Below are positions 1 through 9,570 of a stretch of 64,000 bases of DNA, piece after piece (within the stretch, counting starts at the first letter, position 1; each line of letters begins with the position of its first letter). Source of the DNA: Puccinellia tenuiflora (taxonomy: Eukaryota > Streptophyta > Magnoliopsida > Poales > Poaceae); contig QRDG01000531.1 of assembly GCA_012064385.1 (NCBI GenBank), positions 372,485 through 436,484 on the forward strand. Direction: 5' to 3'. The notes under the pieces were generated by a model that saw nothing but the letters and a program-made list of their open reading frames with translations, was not told where the DNA came from and ran no database searches. Made by a program: the position numbers and the translations under genes.

Positions 1-268
1 ATGTTGATCGTATGGTTGCTAATCACTAACCCCAAAGGAAGTTCAAATACTATTTGTTGCAACATAAATTAGCCAAAGAGATTGAAGGCTAACTTACTAT
101 TTGCCAGACATAAAAGAAAACTAGACTCGCTGATAATTGCATATATTTTTAATATTTTTTTGAGGGGGAATTTTTTTAAATCTTAATTAGTATCCATGCT
201 GCAAAGCAGGATGACACATAGGTTACTATGCTGCCAGTGTCTCGGTAGGAAGGAGAGATGATCCTTAC
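1..268 (-). other. RAR1 intron 2, 5' part
   Basis: This AT-rich sequence follows the exon 2 donor at 268. I translated it by eye on the minus strand and found no stretch resembling the rest of CHORD-I or later RAR1 exons, so exon 3 should lie beyond the left edge. Confidence 0.7.
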
Positions 269-1726
269 CCAGGAATAGCCAAAAATAAGCTAAAATCATG
301 GCTTCTTTGCTTGCAACAGCTCCACTCTTTCATGCCATCATGAAACATAGGCTGCAAATAACATATCAGAAAACCTATGGGTTTATCAAAAACAGAAACA
401 ACGCCTTAGGCACAGCGGACAAACTTACTGCCTGCAACAAAACAAAAAAGAGAGAGTGCTGTCAGAACACTATTAGCTCAAAACAGTATGTTGTAAATTT
501 GCAACTGCTAGTAGGCGTGGAAGCAAATATATTTGTTGAAGCACTTCAAAAATCCAAATCAAGTTTGCCAGGTCAATAAGGGAGACATGCAATGCACATG
601 TCATACTTGTTCATAATATATATTTCCAAGATATTATTATTTGATCTCATATCCATAATTAGTATTCCGTAGCACCCTATTAGTACGTTAGTTAACCTCT
701 TCCTTGCCCCCCCGTTACTTCTAGCATTGGTCTCAAAATATTGCGGGATAACCAGAGTTATTAACAACAGAACTTTTTTTTACTGCGGGTAAACAACAGA
801 ACAACGCAGGAGTGAAATAAGTGTTTAAATAGCTATTCTTCCTGGAGTAAATTTACAAACCTCCAGGTTCAGTGTACAGACTATCCGAAAACCACATTTC
901 ACAGAAATGCAAATTTATGGACCAGATGTGTAATATGCTAAGATTCAAATAACTTCCAAGAAACTAGAGATTTTAGAGAACAATTATATCAGAACACTAG
1001 AGGTTTGTGATGCACCTTCATAGAACCTAGGCATACTCACAAAATCCTAAATCAATCTGTATTCCATAGAACCAAATTTCGCAATAGTGCGCCTGCGTTT
1101 ACTTTTAACCTCTTTTGTCAATGCCATCAACAGCCGCTTCCGGCCAGGTAACAAATGCATTTACTTGTAGCACCTATTGTAAATGCCATCAACAGCCGCT
1201 TCTTGCTGAATAATGCAATCAGCAGGCACATGCTACCAATCTACAACCATTCATTGAGTCGAGTGGATCTTGAAAACGACAACACAACAATTGTATACAA
1301 GTCGTCTCTTAAGACTGTCTCTAAGAGCACGACGACGCCAAGATTTGGGAAGATTAGAGTTTCTAAGACAACAGCAGGTATCCCAGTTCTTGTCTTCACG
1401 GTCTCCCGTGGACGCAGAGTACCTAAAGCCCTCGACTCCCAACTACACCCGGATCCTGAGCATATACTACTCAAGGTTGCGAGATACTACGGCGAGATCG
1501 GAGAAGCAAGCCAAGGGATTACAACTGAGGCGGAGGAGAGGAAGTCCTGATCCACTGGGGCTCGAAGAAGCGAAACAATTTTGGGGAGGAGGGAGCTTAC
1601 GTTGGGGTGGTAGTGACAGGAGCCGTCAGGGTTGTCGTCGTCGGTGAAGATAGCATCGCAGCCTATGCGCTGGCACCGTACCGGCGCGGGCGCGGCGGCG
1701 TCGCCCTTCATCGTCTCCGCTGACAT
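269..1726 (-). CDS. RAR1: RAR1 CHORD-domain protein, exons 1 and 2 (partial gene)
   Basis: RAR1 is a zinc-binding co-chaperone that works with SGT1 and HSP90 to stabilise NLR immune receptors in the cytosol and nucleus. Exon 1 is 1726-1601: ATG at 1726, 42 codons, phase 0, donor GTAAGC at 1600-1595. It encodes a short Ala/Pro-rich leader and then the first half of CHORD-I, with C18, C23, C37 and H40. Exon 2 is 351-269: acceptor TTGCAG ending at 352, donor GTAAGG at 268-263. It continues in frame with PMFHDGMKEWSCC and ends inside LAIPG, phase 2. Both match cereal RAR1 as I remember it, and both junctions are canonical. The rest (CHORD-I end, CCCH motif, CHORD-II) must lie left of position 1. 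Oddity: at the exon junction the protein reads HPN-PMF, where I recall HPSG-PMF, so one residue may be missing. The minus-strand promoter lies to the right. Both exons are open, so the gene may be functional. Confidence 0.9.
352..1600 (-). other. RAR1 intron 1
   Basis: This 1,249-bp intron has GTAAGC at its 5' end (1600) and TTGCAG at its 3' end (352). It contains a local direct duplication of about 21 bp: AATGCCATCAACAGCCGCTT near 1120-1140 and again near 1180-1202. No coding similarity was seen, and the small open frames on both strands here lack recognisable motifs. Confidence 0.8.
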
Positions 1727-1830
1727 CGCGATGCCTCTTCCTGTCCCCCTCTCCCTTCTCTGGTGGACCTGTCGACCCTCTTTCGGCGCACGGAATAAAG
1801 TGTGTATCGCGTGGACTCCCGAGTCCAGAA
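1727..1830 (-). promoter_or_regulatory. RAR1 5' leader and proximal promoter
   Basis: Only about 104 bp separates the RAR1 ATG (1726) from the 3' tail of a SINE (1831). On the minus strand the segment is purine-rich near the ATG and holds a TTTATT-like stretch, but I cannot name a TATA box with confidence. Any further promoter sequence must lie inside or beyond the SINE. Confidence 0.45.
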
Positions 1831-2112
1831 TTTTTTTTTTTCAAACACAAGTACAACACAGTATACACTCACCCCTAAATGCACGCACGCACACACATGC
1901 TACCCCTACAAGCACCTCCGAGATACTGAGCCGACGGGTCAGGTCTTGAGATTAATGAAGTTACCACAGACGCCTCGCTGTCGATGGGAACGTCGCCTCC
2001 CACTGAAGAATATTCCGCTTATTATGAGAAACAACAGTGTCAAATCTAGGATTTGAACTCTGATGGGTTGGGGGTACAACCACCCTCCTAATCGTCCAAC
2101 CAAGGTTTGGTT
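1831..2112 (-). mobile_element. tRNA-derived SINE, Au-like
   Basis: On the minus strand this non-coding element begins with a tRNA-related head that includes a B-box-like GAGTTCAAATCC (complement of about 2047-2060). It carries segments I recognise from the Au SINE family (CAGTGGGAGGCGACGTTCCC; CTCAGTATCTCGGAGGTGCT) and ends in an 11-base homopolymer (1831-1841). An imperfect 15/16-bp direct repeat flanks it: CTCCCGAGTCCAGAA at 1816-1830 and CTCCCTGAGTCGAGAA at 2113-2128, one gap and one mismatch. This fits target-primed insertion. Pol III transcription would run away from the LINE and toward RAR1, in the same direction as RAR1. Confidence 0.85.
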
Positions 2113-2400
2113 CTCCCTGAGTCGAGAACCCGAGACTCTTTTGGACTCCGACCCGGAGTCTACCCGTGGCTGAAGGTTACTTTGGTGCTTTGGGCCACAT
2201 CACTAACGAGACGGAAACTTTACTCGAGCCAAGTAACCCATCGGCACGTTATTCACCGTTGATTCGTGTCCTAACACTGGTGTCCCATGCTGCCCTTTCC
2301 AACATGAGCTTTGTTTCTCTCTCCTAGTTTTAGGGCGATTGCAATGGCGACGACCACTTCCTAGGGTTTGAATCCACGTATGAGTCGTTCCCACGGGTGC

Positions 2401-2402
<2 letters not shown>

Positions 2403-2438
<36 letters not shown>
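2403..2438 (+). repeat. (TC)18 microsatellite
   Basis: An uninterrupted TC dinucleotide run of about 18 units lies upstream of LINE ORF1, probably in the LINE 5' UTR. It should be length-polymorphic and usable as a marker close to RAR1. Confidence 0.95.
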
Positions 2439-2441
<3 letters not shown>

Positions 2442-2570
2442 GCTTCCTGGTCCGCCGTGGTGCCCTAAAAGATCTCCCCCTCGCTCTCTACGCTGACTGG
2501 GGACGATCAAGGGGCTCTCATAGATTGTCGCCCGTCCTTGGTTAGCTGCAGGATCGGGATAGTTTCAACG

Positions 2571-3574
2571 ATGACGGGCTCGATGGGACTGATCGACAGT
2601 GGCAAGATGGTCGAGACGACCATGGATGCGCATCGGGCATCCTCATCTGGGGGGTGGCGGCTGGATCCGAGGATCACGTGGTGGAGATGATGGGCCGCCT
2701 CCGGCTTACCGCAGTGGAGGCTGCGGCGGTGGTGCTTGAGGATGGCACGGATGATGTCCTGGTTCACTCGCAATGGGCGCTCGTCGGCAAGGTTATGTCC
2801 CCAAATATACTGCATATTAGCACAATTGCTGCGGCGCTGAGGCCGGCGTGGGGCAACCCGCGAGGCCTGATCCTGAATCCGGCTGGCGACAATCTCTTTG
2901 TCGCTGAGTTCGGAACAATGGTGGACAAGGCTCGTGTCATGGACGACCCCCCTTGAGTCGTGGCGAAGCACGCGATTCTTCCCTGTGAATTCAACTCTGA
3001 TCTGAAGCCTAGGGACATGGTTTTCAATGGTTTGAAGGTATGGGCTCGCATCATCAATCTACCTTTTGGGTATATGTATAGGAAGTATGGTGCGACGATT
3101 GCCGGGTCGCTTGGCATTGAGGGCAGCATTCCTGTTGTGGACTGTGATGCCACCGGCAGATGCTAGGGCAGCTTCATGTGTGTCCGGGTGGAGATCGGCG
3201 TTGACAAGCCGCTAATGCGGGGCATCACAGACTCACGGTCTTCTGTCAGCGCCGGAACGTGACGGACCGGTTTGATGTTCAGTATGAGCTCCTACCACAC
3301 TATTGTTTCTCGTGTGGAATTGTTGGCCACTCCTCCATCGAGTGTAAAAATCCTGGGGAAGCTACCTTATTCGGCTAATCTCTTATGTGCCCCTGATGAA
3401 AGGAAGAAAAAGTTTCAGGGAGTTAGATCATCTAGCGACTCAACTCCGGTTGATCAAGGACGATCAAGTTTGCACTATCCTTCAGAGAAATCTAGTCAGT
3501 CAGCTAACAAGGGTGTGGTGGCCACGGGTCAGAAGAAAGGAGAGAATCCGAATGAGGCTTCCTCTCCAGTGAAG
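2571..3574 (+). pseudogene. LINE ORF1 (DUF4283 plus CCHC zinc knuckle), broken
   Basis: ORF1 of plant L1 elements makes an RNA-binding protein that packages LINE RNA. A plausible start is ATG 2571, followed by a frameshift near 2640-2653. The DUF4283-like segment then reads through motifs such as NILHISTIAAALRPAWGN and GDNLFVAEF. A stop at 2954-2956 replaces a codon that is usually Trp in the family. The frame continues through LKVWARIINLPFGY to another stop near 3165. A CCHC zinc knuckle (CFSCGIVGHSSIEC, about 3304-3345) lies in a shifted frame. The final frame runs unbroken into the insertion at 3574 and is continued at 15139. The stops and shifts make it non-functional. Confidence 0.85.
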
Positions 3575-4908
3575 TGATACGTCTCCGACGTATCTATAAT
3601 TTTTGATGTTCCATGCTTCATTATATATCATTGCCACATGTTTTTATAATATTTTACATCATTTTGGAATATTTTATTGGACTAACCTATTAACAAGATG
3701 CCCAGTGCTAGTTTCTGTTTATTATGTCTGTGCATTGTAGAAAAGGTCCAAAATCCAAAGTGCTGAGAAAAATACGAAAAAAATACAGAAATTCTTTTTC
3801 GCCAAAAGACTCCGGGAGCCATATGGACAAGTCTAGGGGAGGCCCACAGCCTCCAGGCGCCACCCACACGCGGTTGGAGCTAGGGTGGCGACCGGGTGCC
3901 ACCTCGTCACCTCGTCCACCCCCTCGCGCCGCCTCTTCGCCTAAATATTTACCCTTGACCTAAAAATGTCAGAACATCAAAGGTTTTCTCCAGAAACGCA
4001 TCCGAGCGCCGCCGCCACCAAAAACCCTTATTTGGGGGACAGAAGTTCCTATTTCGGCACCGTGTCAGGATTGGGAATTGCCCCCGGAGCCATCTTCATT
4101 GTCGTTGCTGCCTCCCGTGATGCACCGGGAGTAGTTCTTCATCAGAGCTGAGGGCTCTACTAGTACCTATGTGGTTATATCTCTCTCTCCCATGGAGTGA
4201 TCTTGATTTCATCGTGAGCATTGTAATATAGTTGAACTCATGGATGTTTTTCCCCTTCATTATGTATGGATATGTTGCTCAATTTATCTAGTATAATTTC
4301 CAGAGTCAATTTTGACAACACAAAGCCAAGGTGACAATGTGGGCTGGCGTGTGTGGTGTTCGGACTTTAGGGTGTGACAGACCTACACATGAATTGTGGT
4401 GGCCGAACTTTGAGGTGTGCTTTTGTAGCCCTACAAGGTTTTCTCCGAGCGATGTCTTTGTTACATGATGTTATAGGACGTGTTTTATGTGTTCAATTAT
4501 GTTACAACTGTTGAGAGTGTCCACTAGTGAAAGTAGGATTCTAGGCCTTGTTTCCAATCATCGGAACACCATTTTTAGTCACTTTTGTTGCATGTTTGCT
4601 TGGTGCCATTTTTATTAAAGATTACAAATACCACTTGTTACCATCCATATCACTTGCATTTCACTATCTCTTCGCCAAACTAGTGCACCTATACAACTGA
4701 CAATTGTATTAGGTGTGTTGGGGACACAAGAGACTTCTTGTATCTTAATTGTAGGGTTGCTTGAGAGAGGATGCGTTCAACCTCTTCCTCCCGTAGATTC
4801 TATAAACCTTGGGTTATTCACTTAAGTGAAAATTGCTGCTGTCCTACAAACCTCTGCACTTGGAGGCCCAACACTATCTACAAGAATAGAAGCGCGTAGT
4901 AGACATCA
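3575..4908 (+). repeat. Gyp1 5' LTR
   Basis: It runs from TGATACGTCTCC to AGTAGACATCA and aligns throughout with 13800-15133. The TATA-like position reads CTAAATATTT at 3941-3950, where the 3' LTR has CTATATATTT. The promoter of this copy may therefore be weakened. Confidence 0.93.
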
Positions 4909-4918
4909 AGCTCTTTTC

Positions 4919-4936
4919 TGGCGCCGTTGCCGGGGA
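4919..4936 (+). promoter_or_regulatory. Gyp1 primer-binding site
   Basis: TGGCGCCGTTGCCGGGGA begins 10 bases after the 5' LTR end. From memory it is complementary to the 3' end of a plant tRNA(Asp), as in Athila-type gypsy elements. It would prime minus-strand DNA synthesis. Confidence 0.75.
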
Positions 4937-5154
4937 GGTAAGGTAAGCGGCACTCACACTCCGGCAACGAAGCTCTTTTCTTGCTGGGGAGATGAGTACT
5001 TAAAGGTATCTTCTTTAGATCTTGTAATTAAAATATTTTTGTTTCTTGTTTTCACTAGTTCGGTTTAATGGAAAACAAAAAAAAAATGAAAGAGCTTTAT
5101 AAATTTTATCTTTAAATTGGTCATGATGCTTTTGAAGAGAAAATTAAAAAACCT

Positions 5155-5678
5155 ATGGAACTTTATTTGCATAATAATCATGCTAGTAGTAATGTTATTA
5201 GTATGATTTATGTGAATGCCATTGTTGCTAATGCTATGGAAAATTGCAAGCTTGGGGATGCCGGTTTAGATGAATATGATCTTTTTAGTCCCCCAAGCTT
5301 TGAGGAGGAAATTTGCTTTGATGATACTTTACCTCCTATATATGATGATTATAATGATGAATGTGATATTTTCAGTCCACCTACTATCGAGTAAAAAGTT
5401 TATTATGATTATGATATGCCTCCTGTTTATGATGATTACAATGATGGCTATGATAGTTTTACTCCCACTATTACTAATGAGAAGGATTTTATTTATGGGG
5501 AGAGTAATAATAATTTTATGCTTGTAGATCATGATAAGAATGTTTTATGTGACGGCTATATTGTTGAGTCTATTCATGATGCTACTAAGAATTATTTTGA
5601 TAGAGGGAAATATGGTTATTGAAATCTTCAGGTTATTAAATTTCCTCTCTTTATGATGAAGGTTTTGAGCTTTATATT
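5155..5678 (+). pseudogene. Gyp1 Tyr/Asp-rich accessory reading frame, 5' part
   Basis: This is not gag or pol. The frame reads from 5155 with in-frame stops at 5392-5394 and just after 5622. It has an unusual composition: repeated Tyr-Asp blocks (PPIYDDYND, then PPVYDDYNDGYDSF) separated by FSPP-type turns, so it is very acidic and tyrosine-rich. It continues as a hydrophobic frame that Gyp2 interrupts at 5684 and that resumes at 11034. I recall similar predicted proteins annotated as uncharacterised in wheat-type genomes. The stop after 5622 could come from a CGA-to-TGA change. Function is unknown; it may be an accessory product of a non-autonomous element family, or a chance conserved frame. 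Confidence 0.5.
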
Positions 5679-5683
5679 ATGTT

Positions 5684-6615
5684 TGTCGCAACAGTGGAAC
5701 ACGGGGTTCCCCTGATGCGGTCAAAGTGGGTCCACCACCTGTGGGCCCACCAAGAAGGCGAATAAGGCCAAGGTTCAAGACTAGCAGATGGACCCCCCAT
5801 CTGCCCCACAGCGACTAGGCAAGGACGTGTCAACAAACAAGGCTAAGGACTGGGGGACCTCCCAGGGTCTCCCTCAACCCGGCAGACGACGCGGAGGTCC
5901 CGGGGACCCCGATGCCCGGCAGGAGGCCAGGCTCATCCCCAGGACCCGACCTCCGCACATACGAAGAGGATAGGCTTGCCAGCTCCGGTTGGAAGCCCCT
6001 AGAAGGCTTGGACGCCAAGAAGACGGAGGCGCCGCGGGGGGACAGGGTCGGAAATGGTGTCAACCCCTGTCCACCCGCCCTGCAAAAGGTGGTCGACCAC
6101 ACCTAACCCCATCAGAAGAATACTTGGACGATAAGAAGCCACGTCACCCCTATGAAGAACCCGGAGGGGTTTTTCCCGCCAAAACCCCTCCGCCCCCAAA
6201 GGTGCACCTGTGGGATCCCCCTAGCCTATAAAAGGAGGACCAAGGCACCTGGGGAAGGAAGGAGGATGGAAGGACGGATTTCCAGAGAGTCGGAGAGGTG
6301 ATCTCCTACGGATCAGGATCTGCTCGTCTTCAACCTCTAGCCGACACCTCCCGGGTTGGCACCCGCAACCACCCCTTTAAAGCTACACCATGATATACCA
6401 CTCAATACAGACATGCAGGAGTAGGGCTGTTAGCCTCCGGGCGGCCCGAACCTGGGTAAACTCCTTGTGTCTCTGCGTTACTTGCTAGTACGTAGATCTA
6501 AGGCGTAGACAAAGTCCTCCCTGCGGAAGACGTTTCTCAGCCTCCTTCGCGCCCCATACCGAACCTAAAAAGGGGTTATCCTTTACTCCTGGTGTCCGTG
6601 ATCCAAGACATGACA
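5684..6615 (+). repeat. Gyp2 5' LTR
   Basis: This 932-bp LTR has a TATA box (CCTATAAAAGGAGG) at about 6225. It matches 10112-11028 except for a segment around 6030-6105 that is missing from the 3' copy. The 3' copy in turn has about 40 bp near 10670 that is absent here. Confidence 0.9.
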
Positions 6616-6617
6616 TC

Positions 6618-6637
6618 TGGCGTGCCAGGTAGGGGGC
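6618..6637 (+). promoter_or_regulatory. Gyp2 primer-binding site
   Basis: TGGCGTGCCAGGTAGGGGGC starts two bases after the LTR end. It is gypsy-like; I do not assign the tRNA. Confidence 0.65.
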
Positions 6638-6689
6638 GCAAGCACTGGATCCGCCTCCATCGACTTCAAGATCTTCTTCTAGATCTCGA

Positions 6690-7020
6690 TCAAGGTTTGC
6701 GTCGACCTCGTCACCAGGTTCATCGACAAGGTCTGCGTCTACCTCGTCGCCAGGTTCATCGACAAGGTCTGCGTCGACCTCATCGCCAAGTTCATCGACA
6801 AGGTCTGCGTCGACCTCAGGTTCATCGACAAGGTCTGTGTCGACCTCAGGTTCATCGACAAGGTCTGCGCAGACCTCAGATTCATCGACAAGGTCTGCGT
6901 TGACCTCAGGTTCATCGACAAGGTCTGTGTCGACCTCAGGTTCATCAACAAGGTCTGCATCGACCTCAGGTTCATCGACAAGGTCTGCATCGACCTCAGG
7001 TTCTTCGACAGGGCCTGCGT
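6690..7020 (+). repeat. 30-bp minisatellite in Gyp2 leader/gag start
   Basis: About ten tandem copies of a 30-bp unit (CAGGTTCATCGACAAGGTCT plus about ten bases) show point differences between copies. The unit is a multiple of three, so all frames stay open; one frame reads TRSASTSGSS repeatedly. The array sits where the 5' part of gag is expected and has replaced or inflated it. Confidence 0.9.
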
Positions 7021-7183
7021 CAACCCCGTCGCCCTATTCGTCGCCAAGATCTGCCTCGGCCGCATCGCCAAGCAGATAGGGTCTGCGTCAACCCCGTCGC
7101 CGTGTTCGTCGCTAGGATCTGCCTCGGCCGCATCGCCAAGCTCTGTGCTAGGGATGGCGTAGAAGAAAAAGGCCAAGACTGAC

Positions 7184-7789
7184 ATGGAGTATCTTCGGCA
7201 CCCGGGGCTTGGCTTCAACCCTGAAGAGTCCTCGGTGACGCATTCAGTCCAAGGACAAGCCCGCGGGATTCAGTTCGTCCCCCCAGTAGCGCACGCCAGC
7301 CTGGTTGCCAGTGGAGATAGGCCTCAAGGAAGTGCTACCGGCATCGATGTACCTCCTTCCCCGCGGACGCGTGGAGTGAAGAAGGAACTCTACTTGGAAA
7401 CACCATGTGCGGCACTCCTCCGAGAGGAGGAGAGTCAAGATTTGCACGCGAAGAATGAGCTTCTCGATGAAGATCCCCACGTTTATGTGCCGCAAGAGAT
7501 CCAGATCCCTTTGGGCGAAGATGGTCAACCAGGACCCTGGTGCTCATTTCACCAATCCGATGGGCATAATGTTGATGACTGCCGCGAGCTCAAAAAGCGC
7601 CCGAGAAGTGGGGAGTGCTACACCTGCAGGGAACTCGGCCACCTCAGCAGGGGCTGTCCTCTCAACCCGAGACCAAAGAAAGCCAAGAAAAAGAAATCTC
7701 AGAGAACTTTCGCCAATGTTTCCACTCAAGCCAAAAATCTTGACGAACCCTGCTCGCCACCAGCAATGCAAGGAACACAAGAAAGTTAG
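7184..7789 (+). CDS. Gyp2 gag remnant with two zinc motifs
   Basis: This 201-codon frame encodes the C-terminal part of a gypsy Gag, the structural protein that binds element RNA in the virus-like particle. Residues 120-133 form a Cys-x2-His-x4-His-x4-Cys arrangement (WCSFHQSDGHNVDDC). Residues 145-158 form a CCHC knuckle (C145, C148, H153, C158). A lysine-rich tail follows (about 164-172). The N-terminal capsid-like domain seen in full-length Gag is missing, its place taken by the minisatellite upstream, and no protease follows. The product is therefore unlikely to assemble particles alone. Start taken at the ATG at 7184. Confidence 0.7.
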   Translation: MEYLRHPGLGFNPEESSVTHSVQGQARGIQFVPPVAHASLVASGDRPQGSATGIDVPPSPRTRGVKKELYLETPCAALLREEESQDLHAKNELLDEDPHVYVPQEIQIPLGEDGQPGPWCSFHQSDGHNVDDCRELKKRPRSGECYTCRELGHLSRGCPLNPRPKKAKKKKSQRTFANVSTQAKNLDEPCSPPAMQGTQES

Positions 7790-7921
7790 CTGATGACCGT
7801 CACCAGTTGGAATCAAGCTTTCTTCTATGAAGGCCTCCCCGGAAAAGAATGGGATCTGCCGGGTCACATCGTGACAATACACCCGGGACCAAGTGGACCT
7901 CCCCAGAAATACTGGATCGCT

Positions 7922-8155
7922 AAGTGGATGGCCTCCGGGCCTTAAGGATAAAAGAGCCAGATCGTGTCTCCGGACCAGCACCGTAAGAGTCTCAGCAAGG
8001 TGGACGTGCATCCAAGCGGCGTCGGAAATAACAAAAAGTGGACGGCCTCCGTGCGTTGAGGATAAAGAGCCAGATGGGGTCTCCGGACCGGCACCATGAG
8101 GGTGTCAGCAAGGCGGACGTGCCCTCAAGTGGCGCCGGGAACACAAGGGTCTCCA
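7922..8155 (+). repeat. Tandem duplication of about 115 bp in Gyp2
   Basis: Two diverged copies begin GTGGATGGCCTCCGGGCCTT (about 7924) and GTGGACGGCCTCCGTGCGTT (about 8039). Both contain GTCTCCGGACC and CAGCAAGG-GGACGTGC. No coding role is seen. Confidence 0.75.
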
Positions 8156-8761
8156 GACCGAGGTCAATAAGGTCCTGTGCCAGTGGAGGCTGGCTGGGCA
8201 GGCGGCTATTTCAGCACGAGCCCCTGACCCTGCGGGTAACCGTAGGTAGGGCTGAGTTATGTCTTAAAAGAGGCATAGAAGACCCATCGTGGCGGCAGCG
8301 CGACGAAACAATTGCTGAAATAGTCAAAGGAGGTCGACACTGAGCTAAGTATAAACATGCTTGCACGGGCTTTTTCCTTGTTGCATCTTTTTTATGCATT
8401 TTGGCTAAGACGAAAGTGGGCGTTGTTTTGGGGTGGCTCCTCCGCGACAAACTGTCAGTTTCCCTCGGGCAGTGGAGTTGTGGGCTGAGTTCCGTGCGGT
8501 CAAAAAACGGTGGGTTCTTGGGGGGGTGGGGATGTGCCCTGTGTTGGTAGATCAGATCCGTCTGATTGCCCACGGCTGGTTAGCTCTCACGCCCATTGGC
8601 CCTTCCCGAGAGTGTTAATCCTCCAAGAATGCAATAAAACGGATAAAACTTGGAAAAAGTTTATTTACATTCGATACATGCAAGTTTACAAGTCTTATTT
8701 GGTGGCACAACTCCCAAAACGCAGTTCGCAATCCCTGGTATTGTCTCGTTTGTTTTCAGGA

Positions 8762-9570
8762 TCACTTGTCGTCCTCGCGGGAGAGACACTCCATGATCTC
8801 GTTCACCTGGCGGGTTACCTCGGGATCGGACAACATCTCTGGGGAGAGACCCTCCAGGTCGAAAAGCGAGAGAAGCTGCTGATGCCGCTGACGGAGGGCC
8901 GCAACGAACTGGGTGGCCACCTACCGGGCCGCAACCCTCCCCGCCTGGAGGGTGGCCTTGCTCGCGCTCTCTTGATGCCGCCAACAAGTGAAGCCACAAG
9001 CTCTAGAAATGAAGGGTAACACCGGAGGGAGAGGCACCTACCGCACAACCTCGGCCTTTGCGAAGGCCAAGAACTCCCGGACATTGTAAACATCCTTGTG
9101 AACCCTGGCACCGGGTCCGCTGTATGCGGGTCAGGATGGAGGCTCACGGGGCCCGACGTGGGGGCGCCACCGGGAGCCTGCTCGTCCTCGGCGCCAAGTT
9201 CGGGGCGGGCTGCTAGGGGCTCAATGTCGTCCTCACCCTCGGCGCGGTCCTCCGCCCCTTCAGCACCAAGTTCGGGGCGGGCTGCTGGGGGCTCAACGTC
9301 GCCCTCGCCCTCGATGCGGTCCTCCACCCCTTCAGCACCAAGTTCTAGGTGGGCCGCTGGGGGCTCAACGTCGCCATCGCCTCCGGCGCGGTCCTCCTCC
9401 TCGAGATCTGCATCAACAACGAAGTATCGGCCTTTGGGGGGACCTTCCAGCCACCCGGGGGCAACGGTGACGACTCCGGGAGAAGTTACCTGGAGACAGC
9501 ACAGAGGCTGCCGGGTCTCGACTGGGGCCGCCTGTTCCTGCCCTCGAAGGGGCGGCATCTGGGCCGCCAT
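8762..9570 (-). CDS. Gyp2 antisense gene, apparently spliced (unknown function)
   Basis: On the strand opposite gag, a frame from ATG 9570 runs through an acidic region with 24-residue repeats (ELGAEG-EDR-EGE-DVEPPAARP pattern). Near 9042 another frame reads VREFLAFAKAEVV and meets a donor-like GTAGGT (9041-9036). Acceptor-like AG dinucleotides lie near 8973. The downstream frame then reads a helix-like segment (FVAALRQRHQQLLSLFDLEG, then MLSDPEVTRQVNEIMECLS) to a TGA at 8762-8764. One in-frame TAG lies in that last part, and the exon frames do not join cleanly by eye, so this copy is probably damaged. Extra antisense frames in TAT elements are known in general terms. No domain is recognised. 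Confidence 0.45.
9190..9400 (-). repeat. 72-bp coding minisatellite in the Gyp2 antisense gene
   Basis: Three near-identical 72-bp units (24 codons) lie in the antisense frame. On the plus strand each starts CACCAAGTTCGGGGCGGGCT or a close variant. Length in whole codons keeps the antisense frame open. Confidence 0.8.

Larger units (their letters stand above)
2129..3574 (+). mobile_element. L1-type LINE, 5' part
   Basis: This holds a 5' UTR-like sequence, the TC microsatellite and most of ORF1. The exact 5' end is uncertain, somewhere in 2129-2400. The rest of the element resumes at 15139, after an LTR-element insertion marked by TGAAG at 3570-3574 and 15134-15138. The segment 2129-2570 has no protein similarity that I can see. 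Confidence 0.8.

Noticed and set aside
1155..1726. Plus-strand frames over RAR1 (for example 1155-1550, 1270-1647)
   Set aside because: They lie antisense to RAR1 intron 1 and exon 1 and carry no motifs.
6739..7218. 159-codon minus-strand frame of repeated STQTLSMNLR
   Set aside because: It is the reverse reading of the 30-bp minisatellite.
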